From contig WHTV01000004.1 in NCBI GenBank assembly GCA_009377535.1, positions 41,689 through 105,688 of the forward strand: DNA of 64,000 bases. The letters run 5' to 3'. Of the stretch, positions 8,737 through 18,760 are shown piece by piece. The notes beneath the pieces were generated by a model that worked only from the letters and a program-made list of their open reading frames with translations, was not told the origin of the DNA and did not search any database. This DNA comes from Kiloniellaceae bacterium (GTDB lineage Bacteria > Pseudomonadota > Alphaproteobacteria > Kiloniellales > Kiloniellaceae). How positions within the stretch are numbered: position 1 is the stretch's first letter; every line of letters begins with the position of its first letter. A program made the translations under genes and the position numbers.

Positions 8737-9192
8737 ATGCCGGGCAAGAAATCGAACCTGCTCGACCTCGACGCCCAGTTCTGCTTCGCTGTCTATTCGG
8801 CGGGCCACGCCCTGAACCGGGCCTACAAGCCGCTACTGGATGCCCTCGGCGTGACCTACCCGCAGTACCTCGTGCTGCTCACCCTCTGGGCCGAGGACGA
8901 TCAGAGCGTCGGCGGCATCGGCGAGCGCCTGATGCTGGAATCGAGCACTCTGACGCCGCTGCTGAAGCGACTGGAAGCGGCCGGGCTGATCCGCCGCGCG
9001 CGCAACCCGGAGGACGAGCGCCAGGTGCGCATCCGCCTGACGCCACGCGGGCGCCGGCTGCGCGACAAGGCGCAGGCCGTGCCGCCGGCCGTCCTGAAGG
9101 CGACGCAGTGTGATGGAGACAGCCTCGGCCGGCTGCGCGAGCGGATCGTCGCGGTGCGCGACGCGATCCTGGAATCGGTCGACGAGGGCTAG
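8737..9192 (+). CDS. ohrR: OhrR, MarR-family organic-peroxide-sensing repressor
   Basis: A 151-residue MarR-family winged-helix regulator. The peroxide-sensing cysteine is Cys16, in the helix LDAQFCFAVYSAGHALNRAY, followed by the diagnostic GVTYPQYLVLLTLW. The winged helix covers about residues 60-110 (ESSTLTPLLKRLEAAGLIRR, then the basic wing NPEDERQVRIRLT). Organic hydroperoxides oxidise the cysteine and release DNA, derepressing ohr. A second cysteine near residue 126 (ATQCDGDS) could act in a two-Cys mechanism, which is inference. The ATG at 8737 has CGGAGGGG upstream; the frame stays open to 8584 but would run through the operators. Confidence 0.95.
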   Translation: MPGKKSNLLDLDAQFCFAVYSAGHALNRAYKPLLDALGVTYPQYLVLLTLWAEDDQSVGGIGERLMLESSTLTPLLKRLEAAGLIRRARNPEDERQVRIRLTPRGRRLRDKAQAVPPAVLKATQCDGDSLGRLRERIVAVRDAILESVDEG

Positions 9193-9213
9193 GAAGGCCG
9201 AGGGGATGATCGG

Positions 9214-9411
9214 TCAGGCCTTCGGGCGGATGCGCTGCAGCAAGTCCCACACCGGCAACGCGGCCAGGCCGCCGACCAGCCCGGCGAGGTAGCTCGGCAG
9301 GGCGAAGCCGAGCACGGCGTTCCAGACCAGGGCGGCGACGTAGCTCGCCCCCAGCATCACCAGGACAGTGATCAGGAGGCGCTGCCAGAGCGGCAGGTGC
9401 GGTTGGGACAT
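9214..9411 (-). CDS. Small membrane protein with two predicted helices
   Basis: A 65-residue hydrophobic protein with two membrane-spanning segments, about residues 11-33 (LLITVLVMLGASYVAALVW) and 36-58 (FALPSYLAGLVGGLAALPVW), and a basic C-terminus LLQRIRPKA. I do not recognise the family. It starts at ATG 9411 behind AAAGGG and lies downstream of the alpha/beta hydrolase on the same strand, 92 bases from its stop, so co-transcription is possible. The end is only 21 bases from the convergent ohrR stop. Confidence 0.65.
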   Translation of the reverse strand: MSQPHLPLWQRLLITVLVMLGASYVAALVWNAVLGFALPSYLAGLVGGLAALPVWDLLQRIRPKA

Positions 9412-9503
9412 GGCGGGCCCTTTGGATTGTGAAGGCGGGTTCCTTGTTCGCCCTTTTGCCGCTGCTGTCAGATCCGGCAGCGGCCGAGCGCGAAGCAGCC
9501 TCG

Positions 9504-10298
9504 TCAACCGGCGCGCTGCAGGAAGGGTTCCACCAGATCGAGCAGCGCGTCGGGCGCCTCCATGGGGGCGGCGTGGCCGCTGTCCAACTCGGCGTAGGTC
9601 GCGCCGGGAATGCGCGCGGCCAGGTCGCGCGCATGGGTGGGGGGAACCATTTGGTCCTGGCGGCAGCCGATGACCAGCGCCGGCGCGGCGACGCGGGCGG
9701 CCTCGGCGCCGATGTCGATAGCCAGGTCGAGGTCGATCTGGCGGGCGATGGCTTCCCAGTTCTTGCCCTCGAGGTTGAGGGCAACGATTTGCTCCAGGCT
9801 TTGCGAGTCGAGGCGGGAGAGAAATGCCGGACTGAAGCCGGTCAGCACCCAGTGGCGGGCGAGGGCTTCGCGGTCGCGATCGACCAAGGTCCTCCAGAAC
9901 TTCATCTGCAGCTGGAACCGGCTGTCGGCGCTGCTGACGAAGCCGCCCAGCGGCACCACCGAGCGCACCTTGTCGGGATGCTCGGCGGCCGCTTTGACCG
10001 CTACCACCGCGCCGAGCGAATAGCCGAGCACGTGGAAAGGCACGATCCCGGCGGCCTCTGCCGCCGCGACGACCTGCCGGGCCAGGCCCGCGACCGTCAG
10101 CGGAGCGCCGTCGTCCTCCGGAGCCCCCGACCCCGAATAGTCCGGCCGCACCACCGTCCACCGCTCAGCCAGGCGGTCGACCGTCAGGTTCCAATTGGTT
10201 TCGCTGTCTCCGGCCGTGCCGTGCACCAGCAGCAGGCCCGGCCCCCGGCCGTCCACCCGATAGGCGACCTTCGCCGCCGCGACGTCGACGATAGGCAT
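9504..10298 (-). CDS. Alpha/beta hydrolase
   Basis: A 264-residue alpha/beta-hydrolase-fold enzyme. The nucleophile elbow is GYSLG with Ser94, the acid is Asp215 in GCRQDQMVPP, and His242 lies in SGHAAPMEAP, giving a complete triad. The oxyanion segment is LLLVHGTAGD at about residues 22-31. The substrate cannot be read from sequence; the closest general types are esterases, lactonases and haloperoxidase-like proteins. The start at 10298 follows CGAGGA and gives MPIVDVAAAKVAYRV, the normal N-terminus. The open frame to 10556 is an extension over the divergent gene. Confidence 0.9.
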   Translation of the reverse strand: MPIVDVAAAKVAYRVDGRGPGLLLVHGTAGDSETNWNLTVDRLAERWTVVRPDYSGSGAPEDDGAPLTVAGLARQVVAAAEAAGIVPFHVLGYSLGAVVAVKAAAEHPDKVRSVVPLGGFVSSADSRFQLQMKFWRTLVDRDREALARHWVLTGFSPAFLSRLDSQSLEQIVALNLEGKNWEAIARQIDLDLAIDIGAEAARVAAPALVIGCRQDQMVPPTHARDLAARIPGATYAELDSGHAAPMEAPDALLDLVEPFLQRAG

Positions 10299-10446
10299 AT
10301 AGAATCCTCGTTTCGTTCGATGCGCGGCGGCGAGACTAAAACCAGAGGGCGGCCCCCGGGTCAAGAGCGCGCGTCTGGCGCGGCGCCGGGATGACAAGAC
10401 GCCCGTCCCTTGCCTATATGAAGGTCTGTCCGTTGCGAGAGATCCG

Positions 10447-11262
10447 ATGCCGCCTGCGCCGCAAACCGTCGACCGCCTGCCCAGCCTGTTCCTGCCCCAT
10501 GGCGCCGGGCCTTGCTTCTTCATGGACTGGAACCCGCCTGATGCCTGGGACCGCATGGCGAGTTACCTTCGAGGCCTCGCCGCCTCGCTGCCGGCGCGTC
10601 CGAGAGCCATCCTGGTGATTTCCGCCCACTGGCTGGAAGCAGACTTCACCGTCGCCAGCGCCGCCCGGCCCGAGCTGATCTTCGACTATTCCGGCTTTCC
10701 CGAGCATACCTACCGCCTGGCCTACCCTGCGCCGGGCGACCCGACCCTGGCGGATCGAGTGGTCGCGCTGCTCGAAGGCGCCGGCCTGGCAGCACGCGAG
10801 GACCCCGCGCGCGGCCTGGACCACGGCGTCTTCATTCCCCTGAAGCTGGTGTTCCCGGAGGCGGACATCCCGGTAGTGCCGCTGTCGCTGCGCCGCGACC
10901 TCGACCCCGCCGCCCACCTCGCCGCCGGGCGGACGTTGGCGCTCTTGCGCGACGAGGGTGTGCTGATTCTCGGCTCCGGCATGAGTTTCCATAACATGCG
11001 CGGCTACGGCGACCCGCGCTTTGGCCCGGTCTCCGACGCCTTCGACGCCTGGCTGGTCGAGGCCGCGGCACGGCCCGACGCGGCGCGCGACGCCGCCCTG
11101 GCCACCTGGGCCGCGGCGCCCGGCGGCCTGCAGTCGCATCCCAAGGGGCAGGAGGAGCACCTGCTTCCCCTCATGGTGGCAGCCGGCGCCGGCGGAGCGG
11201 GGCGGCGCGATTTCAGCGACCGGGTGATGGAGACCACGCTGTCGGCCTTCCGCTTCGATTGA
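10447..11262 (+). CDS. ygiD: YgiD-like extradiol dioxygenase (LigB-type, 4,5-DOPA dioxygenase family)
   Basis: A 271-residue class III extradiol ring-cleavage dioxygenase of the DODA/YgiD group, which opens catechol rings such as L-DOPA using a single ferrous or zinc ion. Metal and active-site histidines are visible: His18 in LFLPHGAGPCF, His61 in VISAHWLEADF, the DHGVFIPL segment and GSGMSFHNMRGY. The C-terminal HPKGQEEHLLPL motif is also typical. Physiological substrates of most bacterial members are unknown. The gene is divergent from the hydrolase. The ATG at 10447 yields the expected short leader before LPSLFLPHGAG. Confidence 0.92.
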   Translation: MPPAPQTVDRLPSLFLPHGAGPCFFMDWNPPDAWDRMASYLRGLAASLPARPRAILVISAHWLEADFTVASAARPELIFDYSGFPEHTYRLAYPAPGDPTLADRVVALLEGAGLAAREDPARGLDHGVFIPLKLVFPEADIPVVPLSLRRDLDPAAHLAAGRTLALLRDEGVLILGSGMSFHNMRGYGDPRFGPVSDAFDAWLVEAAARPDAARDAALATWAAAPGGLQSHPKGQEEHLLPLMVAAGAGGAGRRDFSDRVMETTLSAFRFD

Positions 11263-11419
11263 GCGGCGGATTGGGACCCCGGGTCCGCGTGTTGCGGGGG
11301 CGTCGCCGCGCGATCCCTGCTGCGCGGCCCCTGCGAACTGTGCTATCGAACCCGCCGCATGACATGAAGCGGCGGCCCTCGTCAGGCCGCCTTCAGGATG
11401 TTCCCCAGGGAGTTTCAAC

Positions 11420-12808
11420 GTGACCGACACCATCTGCATTTCCCCCGTCGACAACAGCGAGTACGCCCGCCGGCCCGTCGCCGGGGACGATGAGATCGAG
11501 GCCGTCTTCGCGCGCGCGCGCCTGGCACAGCGCGCCTGGGCGCGCCTGTCGATTGCCGAAAGGGCGCGCTATTGCGGCGCCCTGGTCGATGCGATGCTGG
11601 CCCTGCGCGACGAGATCGTGCCGGAACTGGCTTGGCAGATGGGCCGCCCGGTCGGCGCCGGAGCCGGCGAGCTGCGCGGCTTCGAGGAGCGCGCGCGGGC
11701 CATGATCGAGCTCGCCGAGACGGCGCTGGCGCCGGTGGTACCGGCCGAGAAGAGCGGCTTCAAGCGCTACATCCGCCGCGACCCCCTGGGCGTGGTGCTC
11801 ACCATCGCGCCGTGGAACTTCCCTTATCTGACCGCGGTGAACTCCATCGTGCCGGCGCTGATGGCCGGCAACGCGGTGGTCTTGAAGCATGCCGCGCAGA
11901 CCCTGCTGGTCGGCGAGCGCTTCCAACAGGCCTGCGACAGGGCCGGCCTGCCGCTGGGCCTCTTCACCAACCTCCGCATGAGCCACGGCCAGGTGAGCAA
12001 GGCGATCGGCGCGCGCCTTGCCGACCAGGTGAACTTCACCGGCTCGGTCGAGGCCGGCAAGGCGATCGAGCAGGCCGCCGCCGGACGGTTCATCGGCCTC
12101 GGCCTCGAGCTCGGCGGCAAGGACCCCGCCTACGTGCGCGCCGACGCCGACCTCGCCTTTGCGGTCGAGAACATCGTCGACGGCGCCTTTTTCAACTCCG
12201 GCCAGTCGTGCTGCGGCATCGAACGCATCTACGTCCACGAGAGCCTCTACAGGCCTTTCGTCGAGCGCTTCGTCGAAGTCACCGGCAACTACCTGCTGGG
12301 CGACCCGCTCGACCCCGGGACCACCCTGGGGCCGATGGTGAAGACCTCGGCCGCCGACTTCGTGCGCGGCCAGATCGCCGCCGCCGTGCAGGCCGGCGCC
12401 ACCGCCCACCTCGACCCCAAGGACTTCCCGCGCGACGCAGCGGGCACGCCCTACATGGCGCCGCAGGTGCTCACCGACGTCACCCATGACATGTCGGTGA
12501 TGACCGAGGAAAGCTTCGGCCCGGTGGTGGGCATCATGAAGGTGGCGGGCGACGAAGAGGCAGTGCGCCTGATGAACGACTCCGCCTACGGTCTTACCGC
12601 TTCGATCTGGACGGCGGATCTCGCCGCCGCCGAAGCCATCGGCGGCGAGATCGCGACCGGCACGGTGTTCATGAACCGGGCCGACTACCTCGACCCCATG
12701 CTGGCCTGGACCGGCGTGAAGGACACCGGGCGCGGCGCCACGCTGTCGCAGGTCGGCTACGAGATGCTGACCCGGCCGAAGTCCTTCCACCTGCGCCACG
12801 CGATCTGA
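11420..12808 (+). CDS. NAD(P)-dependent aldehyde dehydrogenase
   Basis: A 462-residue aldehyde dehydrogenase oxidising an aldehyde to its acid. The cofactor region TIAPWNFPYLTAVNS is at about residues 133-147, the catalytic Glu lies in GLELGGKDPAY near residue 230, and the nucleophile is Cys264 in NSGQSCCGIERIYVH, with an adjacent Cys265. The start is GTG at 11420. The protein ends convergently 13 bases from the GntR-type regulator of the sugar-import operon. A role in sugar or aldehyde catabolism linked to that importer is possible but is inference from position only. Confidence 0.93.
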   Translation: MTDTICISPVDNSEYARRPVAGDDEIEAVFARARLAQRAWARLSIAERARYCGALVDAMLALRDEIVPELAWQMGRPVGAGAGELRGFEERARAMIELAETALAPVVPAEKSGFKRYIRRDPLGVVLTIAPWNFPYLTAVNSIVPALMAGNAVVLKHAAQTLLVGERFQQACDRAGLPLGLFTNLRMSHGQVSKAIGARLADQVNFTGSVEAGKAIEQAAAGRFIGLGLELGGKDPAYVRADADLAFAVENIVDGAFFNSGQSCCGIERIYVHESLYRPFVERFVEVTGNYLLGDPLDPGTTLGPMVKTSAADFVRGQIAAAVQAGATAHLDPKDFPRDAAGTPYMAPQVLTDVTHDMSVMTEESFGPVVGIMKVAGDEEAVRLMNDSAYGLTASIWTADLAAAEAIGGEIATGTVFMNRADYLDPMLAWTGVKDTGRGATLSQVGYEMLTRPKSFHLRHAI

Positions 12809-12820
12809 AGCCTGCGGCGA

Positions 12821-13552
12821 TCACCGGTTGAGGGCGAGAACGACGCGCTCCATGCCGACCATGATGACCCGCTCCATCGCCTTGCGCGCCGCTTCCACGT
12901 CGTGGCGGGCGATGGCTTCGACGATGGCCCAGTGCGACTGCGCGACCTCCTCGATCTTTTCCGGATCGGCGGCGGGCGAGCTGAGGGTGAAGATGCCGAC
13001 CAGGGCCGCCTCGATGAGGCTGCTGACCGAGCGCATGAAGGGATTCCTGGACGCCTCGGCGATCGCCAGGTGGAATTCCAGATCGGCCAGCGCGAGGCTT
13101 TGCGCCGTGTGCGTCGGCGCGCCCATCGCCTCGGCAAGCGCCTTCAGCCCCGCGACGTCGTCGGGCGTCGCCTTCTCGGCCGCGAGGCCTGCCGCGAAGG
13201 GCTCGAAAGCGAGGCGGATCTCGCAGACGTGGGTGAGAAAGGCCTCGTCGATCCCCGCATCGAAGTGCCAGGTCAGCACGTCCGAATCGAAGAGATTCCA
13301 GTGCGCCCGATCGGTCACCTTTGTGCCGATGCGCGCGCGCGGCACGATGAGGCCCTTGGCCGAGAGCGTCTTCATCGCCTCGCGCAGCACGGTGCGGGAG
13401 ACATGGAAGCGCGCCTCCAGCTCGGCGTCGCTCGGCAGCAGGTCGCCCGCGGCGAACTCGCGGGCTACGATGGCGCGGCCGAGCTGGTCGACCACGTGGG
13501 CGTGGCTGGTGCGCGTGGTGCGCCCGGCGATGGTGTTTTCCAACAAGCCCAT
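12821..13552 (-). CDS. FadR-subfamily GntR transcriptional regulator of the ytf sugar operon
   Basis: A 243-residue GntR-family regulator of the FadR subfamily. The winged helix is at the N-terminus, with AAGDLLPSDAELEARFHVSR then TVLREAMKTLSAKGLI at about residues 32-70. The all-helical FCD ligand domain follows, with metal-ligand-like residues in CEIRLAFEP and DLEFHLAIAEASRN. It is the last gene of the ytfQ-R-T-yjfF operon. Its ATG overlaps the yjfF stop as TGATG, implying translational coupling. The likely target is the palindrome at 18280-18302. The inducer is presumably the imported sugar or a derivative. Confidence 0.9.
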   Translation of the reverse strand: MGLLENTIAGRTTRTSHAHVVDQLGRAIVAREFAAGDLLPSDAELEARFHVSRTVLREAMKTLSAKGLIVPRARIGTKVTDRAHWNLFDSDVLTWHFDAGIDEAFLTHVCEIRLAFEPFAAGLAAEKATPDDVAGLKALAEAMGAPTHTAQSLALADLEFHLAIAEASRNPFMRSVSSLIEAALVGIFTLSSPAADPEKIEEVAQSHWAIVEAIARHDVEAARKAMERVIMVGMERVVLALNR

Positions 13553-14553
13553 CAGCGTAATGCCTTGCTTCTCAGCAGCCGCCGGCGCAACACCGCACGG
13601 TCGCTTTCGGAGGCCCAAACAAGGGCTTTCTGCAACAGTATGAAGCTGAACAGCAAGAGTCCGATGACGATCTTGGTCCACCAGCTGGACAGCGTACCAT
13701 CGAAAATGATGTAAGTCTGGATCAACCCCATGATGAGGATGCCGATCAGCGTGCCGGCGACGAAGCCGGCGCCGCCGGTCAGCAGCGTGCCGCCGATGAC
13801 CACGGCGGCGATGGCGTCGAGTTCGACGCCGACCGCGGCCAGCGAGTAGCCGGCCGAGGTGTAGAGCGAGAAGACGATGCCGGCGAGCCCGGCGAGAAAG
13901 CCGGAGAGCGCGTAGATGGCGATGGTGGTGCGCGCGACCGGCACGCCCATGAGCCGCGCCGTCGGAACGCCGCCGCCCAGCGCAAAGACGTAGCTGCCGA
14001 AGCGCGTGCGGTGCGCAAGCAGAATGCCGGCCAGGAAGACCGCGACCATGAGGCCGCCGATGAGCGTCAGGCGGCCGCCGCCGGGCATGCGGTAGTAGAG
14101 GCCCTGCAGCAGGCCGTAGAAGTCATGGTGGATCGGCACCGATTCGACCGACAGCACGTAGGCCATGCCGCGCGCCAGGAACATGCCGGCCAGGGTGACG
14201 ATGAAGGCCGGCATTTCCAGGTAGTGGATGATGGCGCCCATCACGCCACCGAAGGTCGTGGTGATGGCGAGCACGAGGACGAAGGCGGCCAGCGGATGGA
14301 TCGCGGTCGAGTCCAGCACCACCGCGAGGAACACGCCGGTGAAGGCGATCACCGAACCGATGGACAGATCGATGCCGCCGGAGATGATGACGAAGGTCAT
14401 GCCGACCGCGGCGATGCCGAGGAAGGCATTGTCGGTCAGGAGATTGCCGACAACCCGCGTCGACAGCATGTTCGGGTATTGCAGGTAGCAGGCGGCGTAG
14501 GCGATCAGGAAGATCAGCAGCGTGGCAGCCAGCGGCAGGAAGCGTGCCTTCAT
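13552..14553 (-). CDS. yjfF: Sugar ABC transporter permease, YjfF-like
   Basis: A 333-residue inner-membrane permease of the CUT2 (RbsC/AraH-like) class, second of two permeases in this operon. About eight to ten hydrophobic segments are seen, with the conserved FVIISGGIDLSIGSVIAFTG near residue 55 and a late glycine-rich segment LDAIAAVVIGGTLLTGGAGF around residue 245. The YtfQRT-YjfF system of E. coli takes up galactofuranose. The start overlaps the ytfT stop by four bases (ATGA). Confidence 0.92.
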   Translation of the reverse strand: MKARFLPLAATLLIFLIAYAACYLQYPNMLSTRVVGNLLTDNAFLGIAAVGMTFVIISGGIDLSIGSVIAFTGVFLAVVLDSTAIHPLAAFVLVLAITTTFGGVMGAIIHYLEMPAFIVTLAGMFLARGMAYVLSVESVPIHHDFYGLLQGLYYRMPGGGRLTLIGGLMVAVFLAGILLAHRTRFGSYVFALGGGVPTARLMGVPVARTTIAIYALSGFLAGLAGIVFSLYTSAGYSLAAVGVELDAIAAVVIGGTLLTGGAGFVAGTLIGILIMGLIQTYIIFDGTLSSWWTKIVIGLLLFSFILLQKALVWASESDRAVLRRRLLRSKALR

Positions 14554-15610
14554 TGCGGCCTCCCCAGCGATTCAGGCGCCTCGGCCTCGCCCGGCAGCTG
14601 CCGCGGCGTTTCGGTCGGCACCTCGGACGGGCTGCGCAGGAAGTCGTAGAGCGTCTGCACCGCAGGCGACTGCATCACCAGGATGACGACGATGATGGCG
14701 GCCTTGATGATGAGGTTGAATTCCGGCGGGAAGCCCGACAGCAGGATGCCGGTGTTGATCGACTGGATGATCATGGCGCCGAGCAGCGACGCGACGATGC
14801 TGAAACGGCCGCCGAGCAGCGAGGTGCCGCCGATCACCACCGCGAGGATGGCGTCGAGTTCGAGCCAGAGGCCGGCGTTGTTGGCGTCGGCGCCCTTGAT
14901 GTCGGCGGCGATGATGACGCCGGCGACGGCGGCGCAGAAGCCGGAGACGGCATAAACTGCCAGCAGCAGGACCAGGCTGTTGATGCCGCAGAGCGTGCTG
15001 GCGCGCCGGTTGATGCCGGTCGCCTCGATCAGCATGCCGAGCGCCGAGCGGCGCACCGCCAGAGTCACCGCCGCCCCCAGTGCCAGCCAGATCAGCACCG
15101 GCATGGGCAGGCCGGCGAAGGCGCCGCTGCCGATGAAGATGAGACCCTGGTGGTTGAAGGTGAGGATGGCGCCTTCGGTGATCAGCTGGGCGATGCCGCG
15201 CCCGGCAACCATGAGGATGAGCGTCGCGACGATGGGCTGCATGCCGAGCACGGCCACCAGGAAGCCGTTCCACAGGCCGCAGGCGATGCCGGCCGCGGCG
15301 GCGAACAGCAAGGCCGTCGCCAGGCTGGCACCGCCGGCGACGGTGGCGGCCACCACCGCGCCGGCGATGGCCATGACGGCGCCAACGGAAAGGTCGATCC
15401 CCTTGGTCGCGATGACCAGGGTCATACCGATGGCGAGAAGCGCGACCGGCGCGCCGCGGTTCAGCACGTCGACGACGCTGCCGTAGAGCCGGCCGTTCTG
15501 GAATTCGATGTCGAAGAAGCCGGGAAACACCAGCGCGTTCAGTGCCAGGATGGTTGCCAGCGCGATGAGCTGCGGGACGAAGCGCCTTAGCGCTGCCTGG
15601 GCAGCGGCGA

Positions 15611-15614
<4 letters not shown>
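14550..15614 (-). CDS. ytfT: Sugar ABC transporter permease, YtfT-like
   Basis: A 354-residue CUT2 permease, partner of YjfF. Diagnostic segments are AIGMTLVIATKGIDLSVGAV near residue 65 and ELDAILAVVIGGTSLLGGRF near residue 235, alternating with hydrophobic helices. The C-terminal tail (PSEVPTETPRQLPGEAEAPE) is polar and probably cytoplasmic. It overlaps ytfR upstream and yjfF downstream by four bases each. Confidence 0.92.
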
Positions 15615-17137
<1,523 letters not shown>

Positions 17138-17213
17138 GGAGCCGGCCCTGCCTCCCTCGCCCCCCTCGCGGCGCGCGCCGCCGCATCGAGGGAAGCCATC
17201 ACCGAAATCAAGG

Positions 17214-17243
17214 GCCTGCCGGCCCCCTGCGGGACCGGCAGGC
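17214..17243 (-). other. Intercistronic stem-loop between ytfQ and ytfR
   Basis: Nine-base perfect arms (gcctgccgg and ccggcaggc) with a 12-base loop lie just after the ytfQ stop. There is no T-run on the leftward transcript, so it is unlikely to be a full terminator. Such hairpins between binding-protein and ATPase genes usually stabilise the upstream mRNA and lower expression downstream. Confidence 0.6.
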
Positions 17244-17261
17244 GGGTGATCGGGAGAAGCC

Positions 17262-18236
17262 TCAGTAGCCGAGGTTCTTCTTCTCTTCGTAGATCTTCAA
17301 AGGATCGTCGTTCTGGGTGAAGAGCTTCGATTCCGTCTGGATCCACTTCGGCGGCAGGATGCCGTCCTTGAAGAAGGCCTCAAGCACGTCGAAGGCGGGG
17401 CCCGCCATGTTCGGCGTCAGCTCGACCGTAGCATTGGCCTCACCCGCCGCCATGGCCTGGAAGATGTCCGGCACCGCGTCGATGGAGACGACGAGGATGT
17501 CCTGGCCCGGCTTCAGGCCGGCTTCCTTGATCGCCTGGATCGCGCCCACTGCCATGTCGTCGTTGTGGGCGTAGAGCGCACAAATGTTCCTGCCGCCGTT
17601 CTCGGCCTTGATGAAGCTCTCCATCACTTCCTTGCCCTTGGCGCGGGTGAAGTCGCCGGTCTGGCTGCGGATGATCTTGAGATTGGCGTGATCGGCAATG
17701 GCCTGTTCGAAGCCGTTCTTGCGGTCGATGGCCGGCGAGGAACCCGTGGTGCCCTGCAGTTCGACCACGTTGCAGTCCTTGCCGGCGACGGAATCGGTCA
17801 GCCACTGGCCGGCAACCCGACCTTCGTGGACGAGGTCCGAGGTTACCGCGGTCATGTACAGATCGTCGCGGGCGTCGACCGTGCGGTCGAGCAGCACCAC
17901 GGGGATCTCGGCGTCCTTAGCTTCCTCCAAGACGGCGTCCCAGCCGGTCGCCACCACGGGCGCCAGCAGGATGGCGTCGACGCCCTGCGCGATGAAGGAG
18001 CGCACGGCCTTGATCTGGTTTTCCTGCTTCTGCTGGGCGTCGGCGAATTTCAGGTTGATGCCGCGTTCCTCGGCCTGCAGCTTGGTCAGGGTGGTCTCGG
18101 CGGCGCGCCAGCCGGATTCCGACCCGATCTGCGAAAAGCCGATGGTCATCTCTGCGGCCAGCGCCGGCGGTGCGGCCACCGCCGCAAGCAGCGTGGCGCC
18201 GGCGAAAAGCGTTCTGAAGTCGTGCTTGAAGTGCAT
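17262..18236 (-). CDS. ytfQ: Sugar ABC transporter substrate-binding protein, YtfQ (galactofuranose type)
   Basis: A 324-residue periplasmic sugar-binding protein with a Sec signal peptide (about residues 1-27, ending PPALAA). The mature start EMTIGFSQIGSESGWRAAET, the following segment with QQKQENQIKAVRSF, APVVATGWDAVLEEAKDAEI and IRSQTGDFTRAKGKEVMESF are near-identical to E. coli YtfQ, which binds galactofuranose. This is the strongest functional assignment in the operon. The C-terminal KKNLGY also matches the E. coli ending. It is the first gene of the operon, 44 bases downstream of a strong palindrome. The ATG at 18236 follows GGGAGGA. Confidence 0.95.
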   Translation of the reverse strand: MHFKHDFRTLFAGATLLAAVAAPPALAAEMTIGFSQIGSESGWRAAETTLTKLQAEERGINLKFADAQQKQENQIKAVRSFIAQGVDAILLAPVVATGWDAVLEEAKDAEIPVVLLDRTVDARDDLYMTAVTSDLVHEGRVAGQWLTDSVAGKDCNVVELQGTTGSSPAIDRKNGFEQAIADHANLKIIRSQTGDFTRAKGKEVMESFIKAENGGRNICALYAHNDDMAVGAIQAIKEAGLKPGQDILVVSIDAVPDIFQAMAAGEANATVELTPNMAGPAFDVLEAFFKDGILPPKWIQTESKLFTQNDDPLKIYEEKKNLGY

Positions 18237-18279
18237 GTGTTCCTCCCGGTTACGGCTGTCTTGAATGCAGCTGAACCTA

Positions 18280-18302
18280 AAAAATCATATAGTATGATTT
18301 TT
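18280..18302. promoter_or_regulatory. 10-3-10 perfect palindrome in the ytfQ promoter, candidate GntR operator
   Basis: Arms aaaaatcata and tatgattttt are exact inverted repeats around the spacer tag. The site is very AT-rich in a GC-rich genome, overlaps a TATGAT -10-like hexamer on the leftward strand and ends 44 bases before the ytfQ ATG. The FadR-subfamily gene at the operon end is the obvious candidate to bind it. Confidence 0.65.
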
Positions 18303-18388
18303 GTAAACAGGGGAACGAAAGAGCCTGCTCGATTTCGGCTCATGCGGGTATTGGCGGGTCGTTTAGAGGAGGTCCGGGGCCAGAACGC

Positions 18389-18416
18389 AAAAGGCGGCCC
18401 GGAAAGGCCGCCTCTT
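18389..18416 (-). terminator. Rho-independent terminator downstream of tRNA-Gly
   Basis: On the leftward strand a stem of GGCGGCC paired with GGCCGCC, loop TTTCCG, is followed by TTTTGC. It lies 32 bases past the tRNA 3' end and matches a tRNA transcription terminator. Confidence 0.7.
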
Positions 18417-18447
18417 TGCTATTGCGCCCCTCCCGCAGGAGAGGAAT

Positions 18448-18522
18448 TGGAGCGGGCGATGAGATTCGAACTCACGACCCCAACCTTGGCAAGGTTGTGC
18501 TCTACCCCTGAGCTACGCCCGC
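18448..18522 (-). tRNA. glyT: tRNA-Gly (anticodon GCC), CCA encoded
   Basis: The leftward strand folds into a complete cloverleaf. The acceptor stem pairs GCGGGCG with CGCCCGC, the D-stem is GCTC/GAGC around AGGGGTA, the anticodon arm is CAACC-TTGCCAA-GGTTG, and the T arm carries GTTCGAATC. The anticodon GCC reads GGC and GGT glycine codons. The 3' CCA is encoded in the DNA. The gene is 75 bases including CCA. Confidence 0.97.
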
Positions 18523-18535
18523 ACCGGAGAGCGGG

Positions 18536-18564
18536 GAGATACCCGCTTTCGTACCACTTTGCAA
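18536..18564 (-). promoter_or_regulatory. Candidate promoter of tRNA-Gly
   Basis: On the leftward strand TTGCAA (-35) is separated by 17 bases from TATCTC (-10), which ends 13 bases before the mature tRNA 5' end. Spacing is ideal, but the -10 match is weak. The remaining bases to 18760 hold no gene I can support and should contain the promoter of the divergent deacylase gene. Confidence 0.45.
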
Positions 18565-18760
18565 GTCCCTCTTTGAGCCGGCGGCACCCGGCCTGAGCGG
18601 CTTCGGGCGGTCCGGCGGAGGCACCGCAGCGAATGCTATTCGCCTTTTGCTACCCAAGACTTAATGGCTCTGGTGCCGGTCGGATGGAGTGACAAATCGG
18701 CGCCGGTCTGCTACGGCCTTTCGGCGAGGGAACCGCTCCTCCTGCAACAGCTAGGAAGCC

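Noticed and set aside
9504..10556. Longer 350-residue hydrolase starting at 10556
   Set aside because: The extra 86 residues are antisense to the dioxygenase gene start, while the ATG at 10298 has a good ribosome-binding site and gives the usual fold start.
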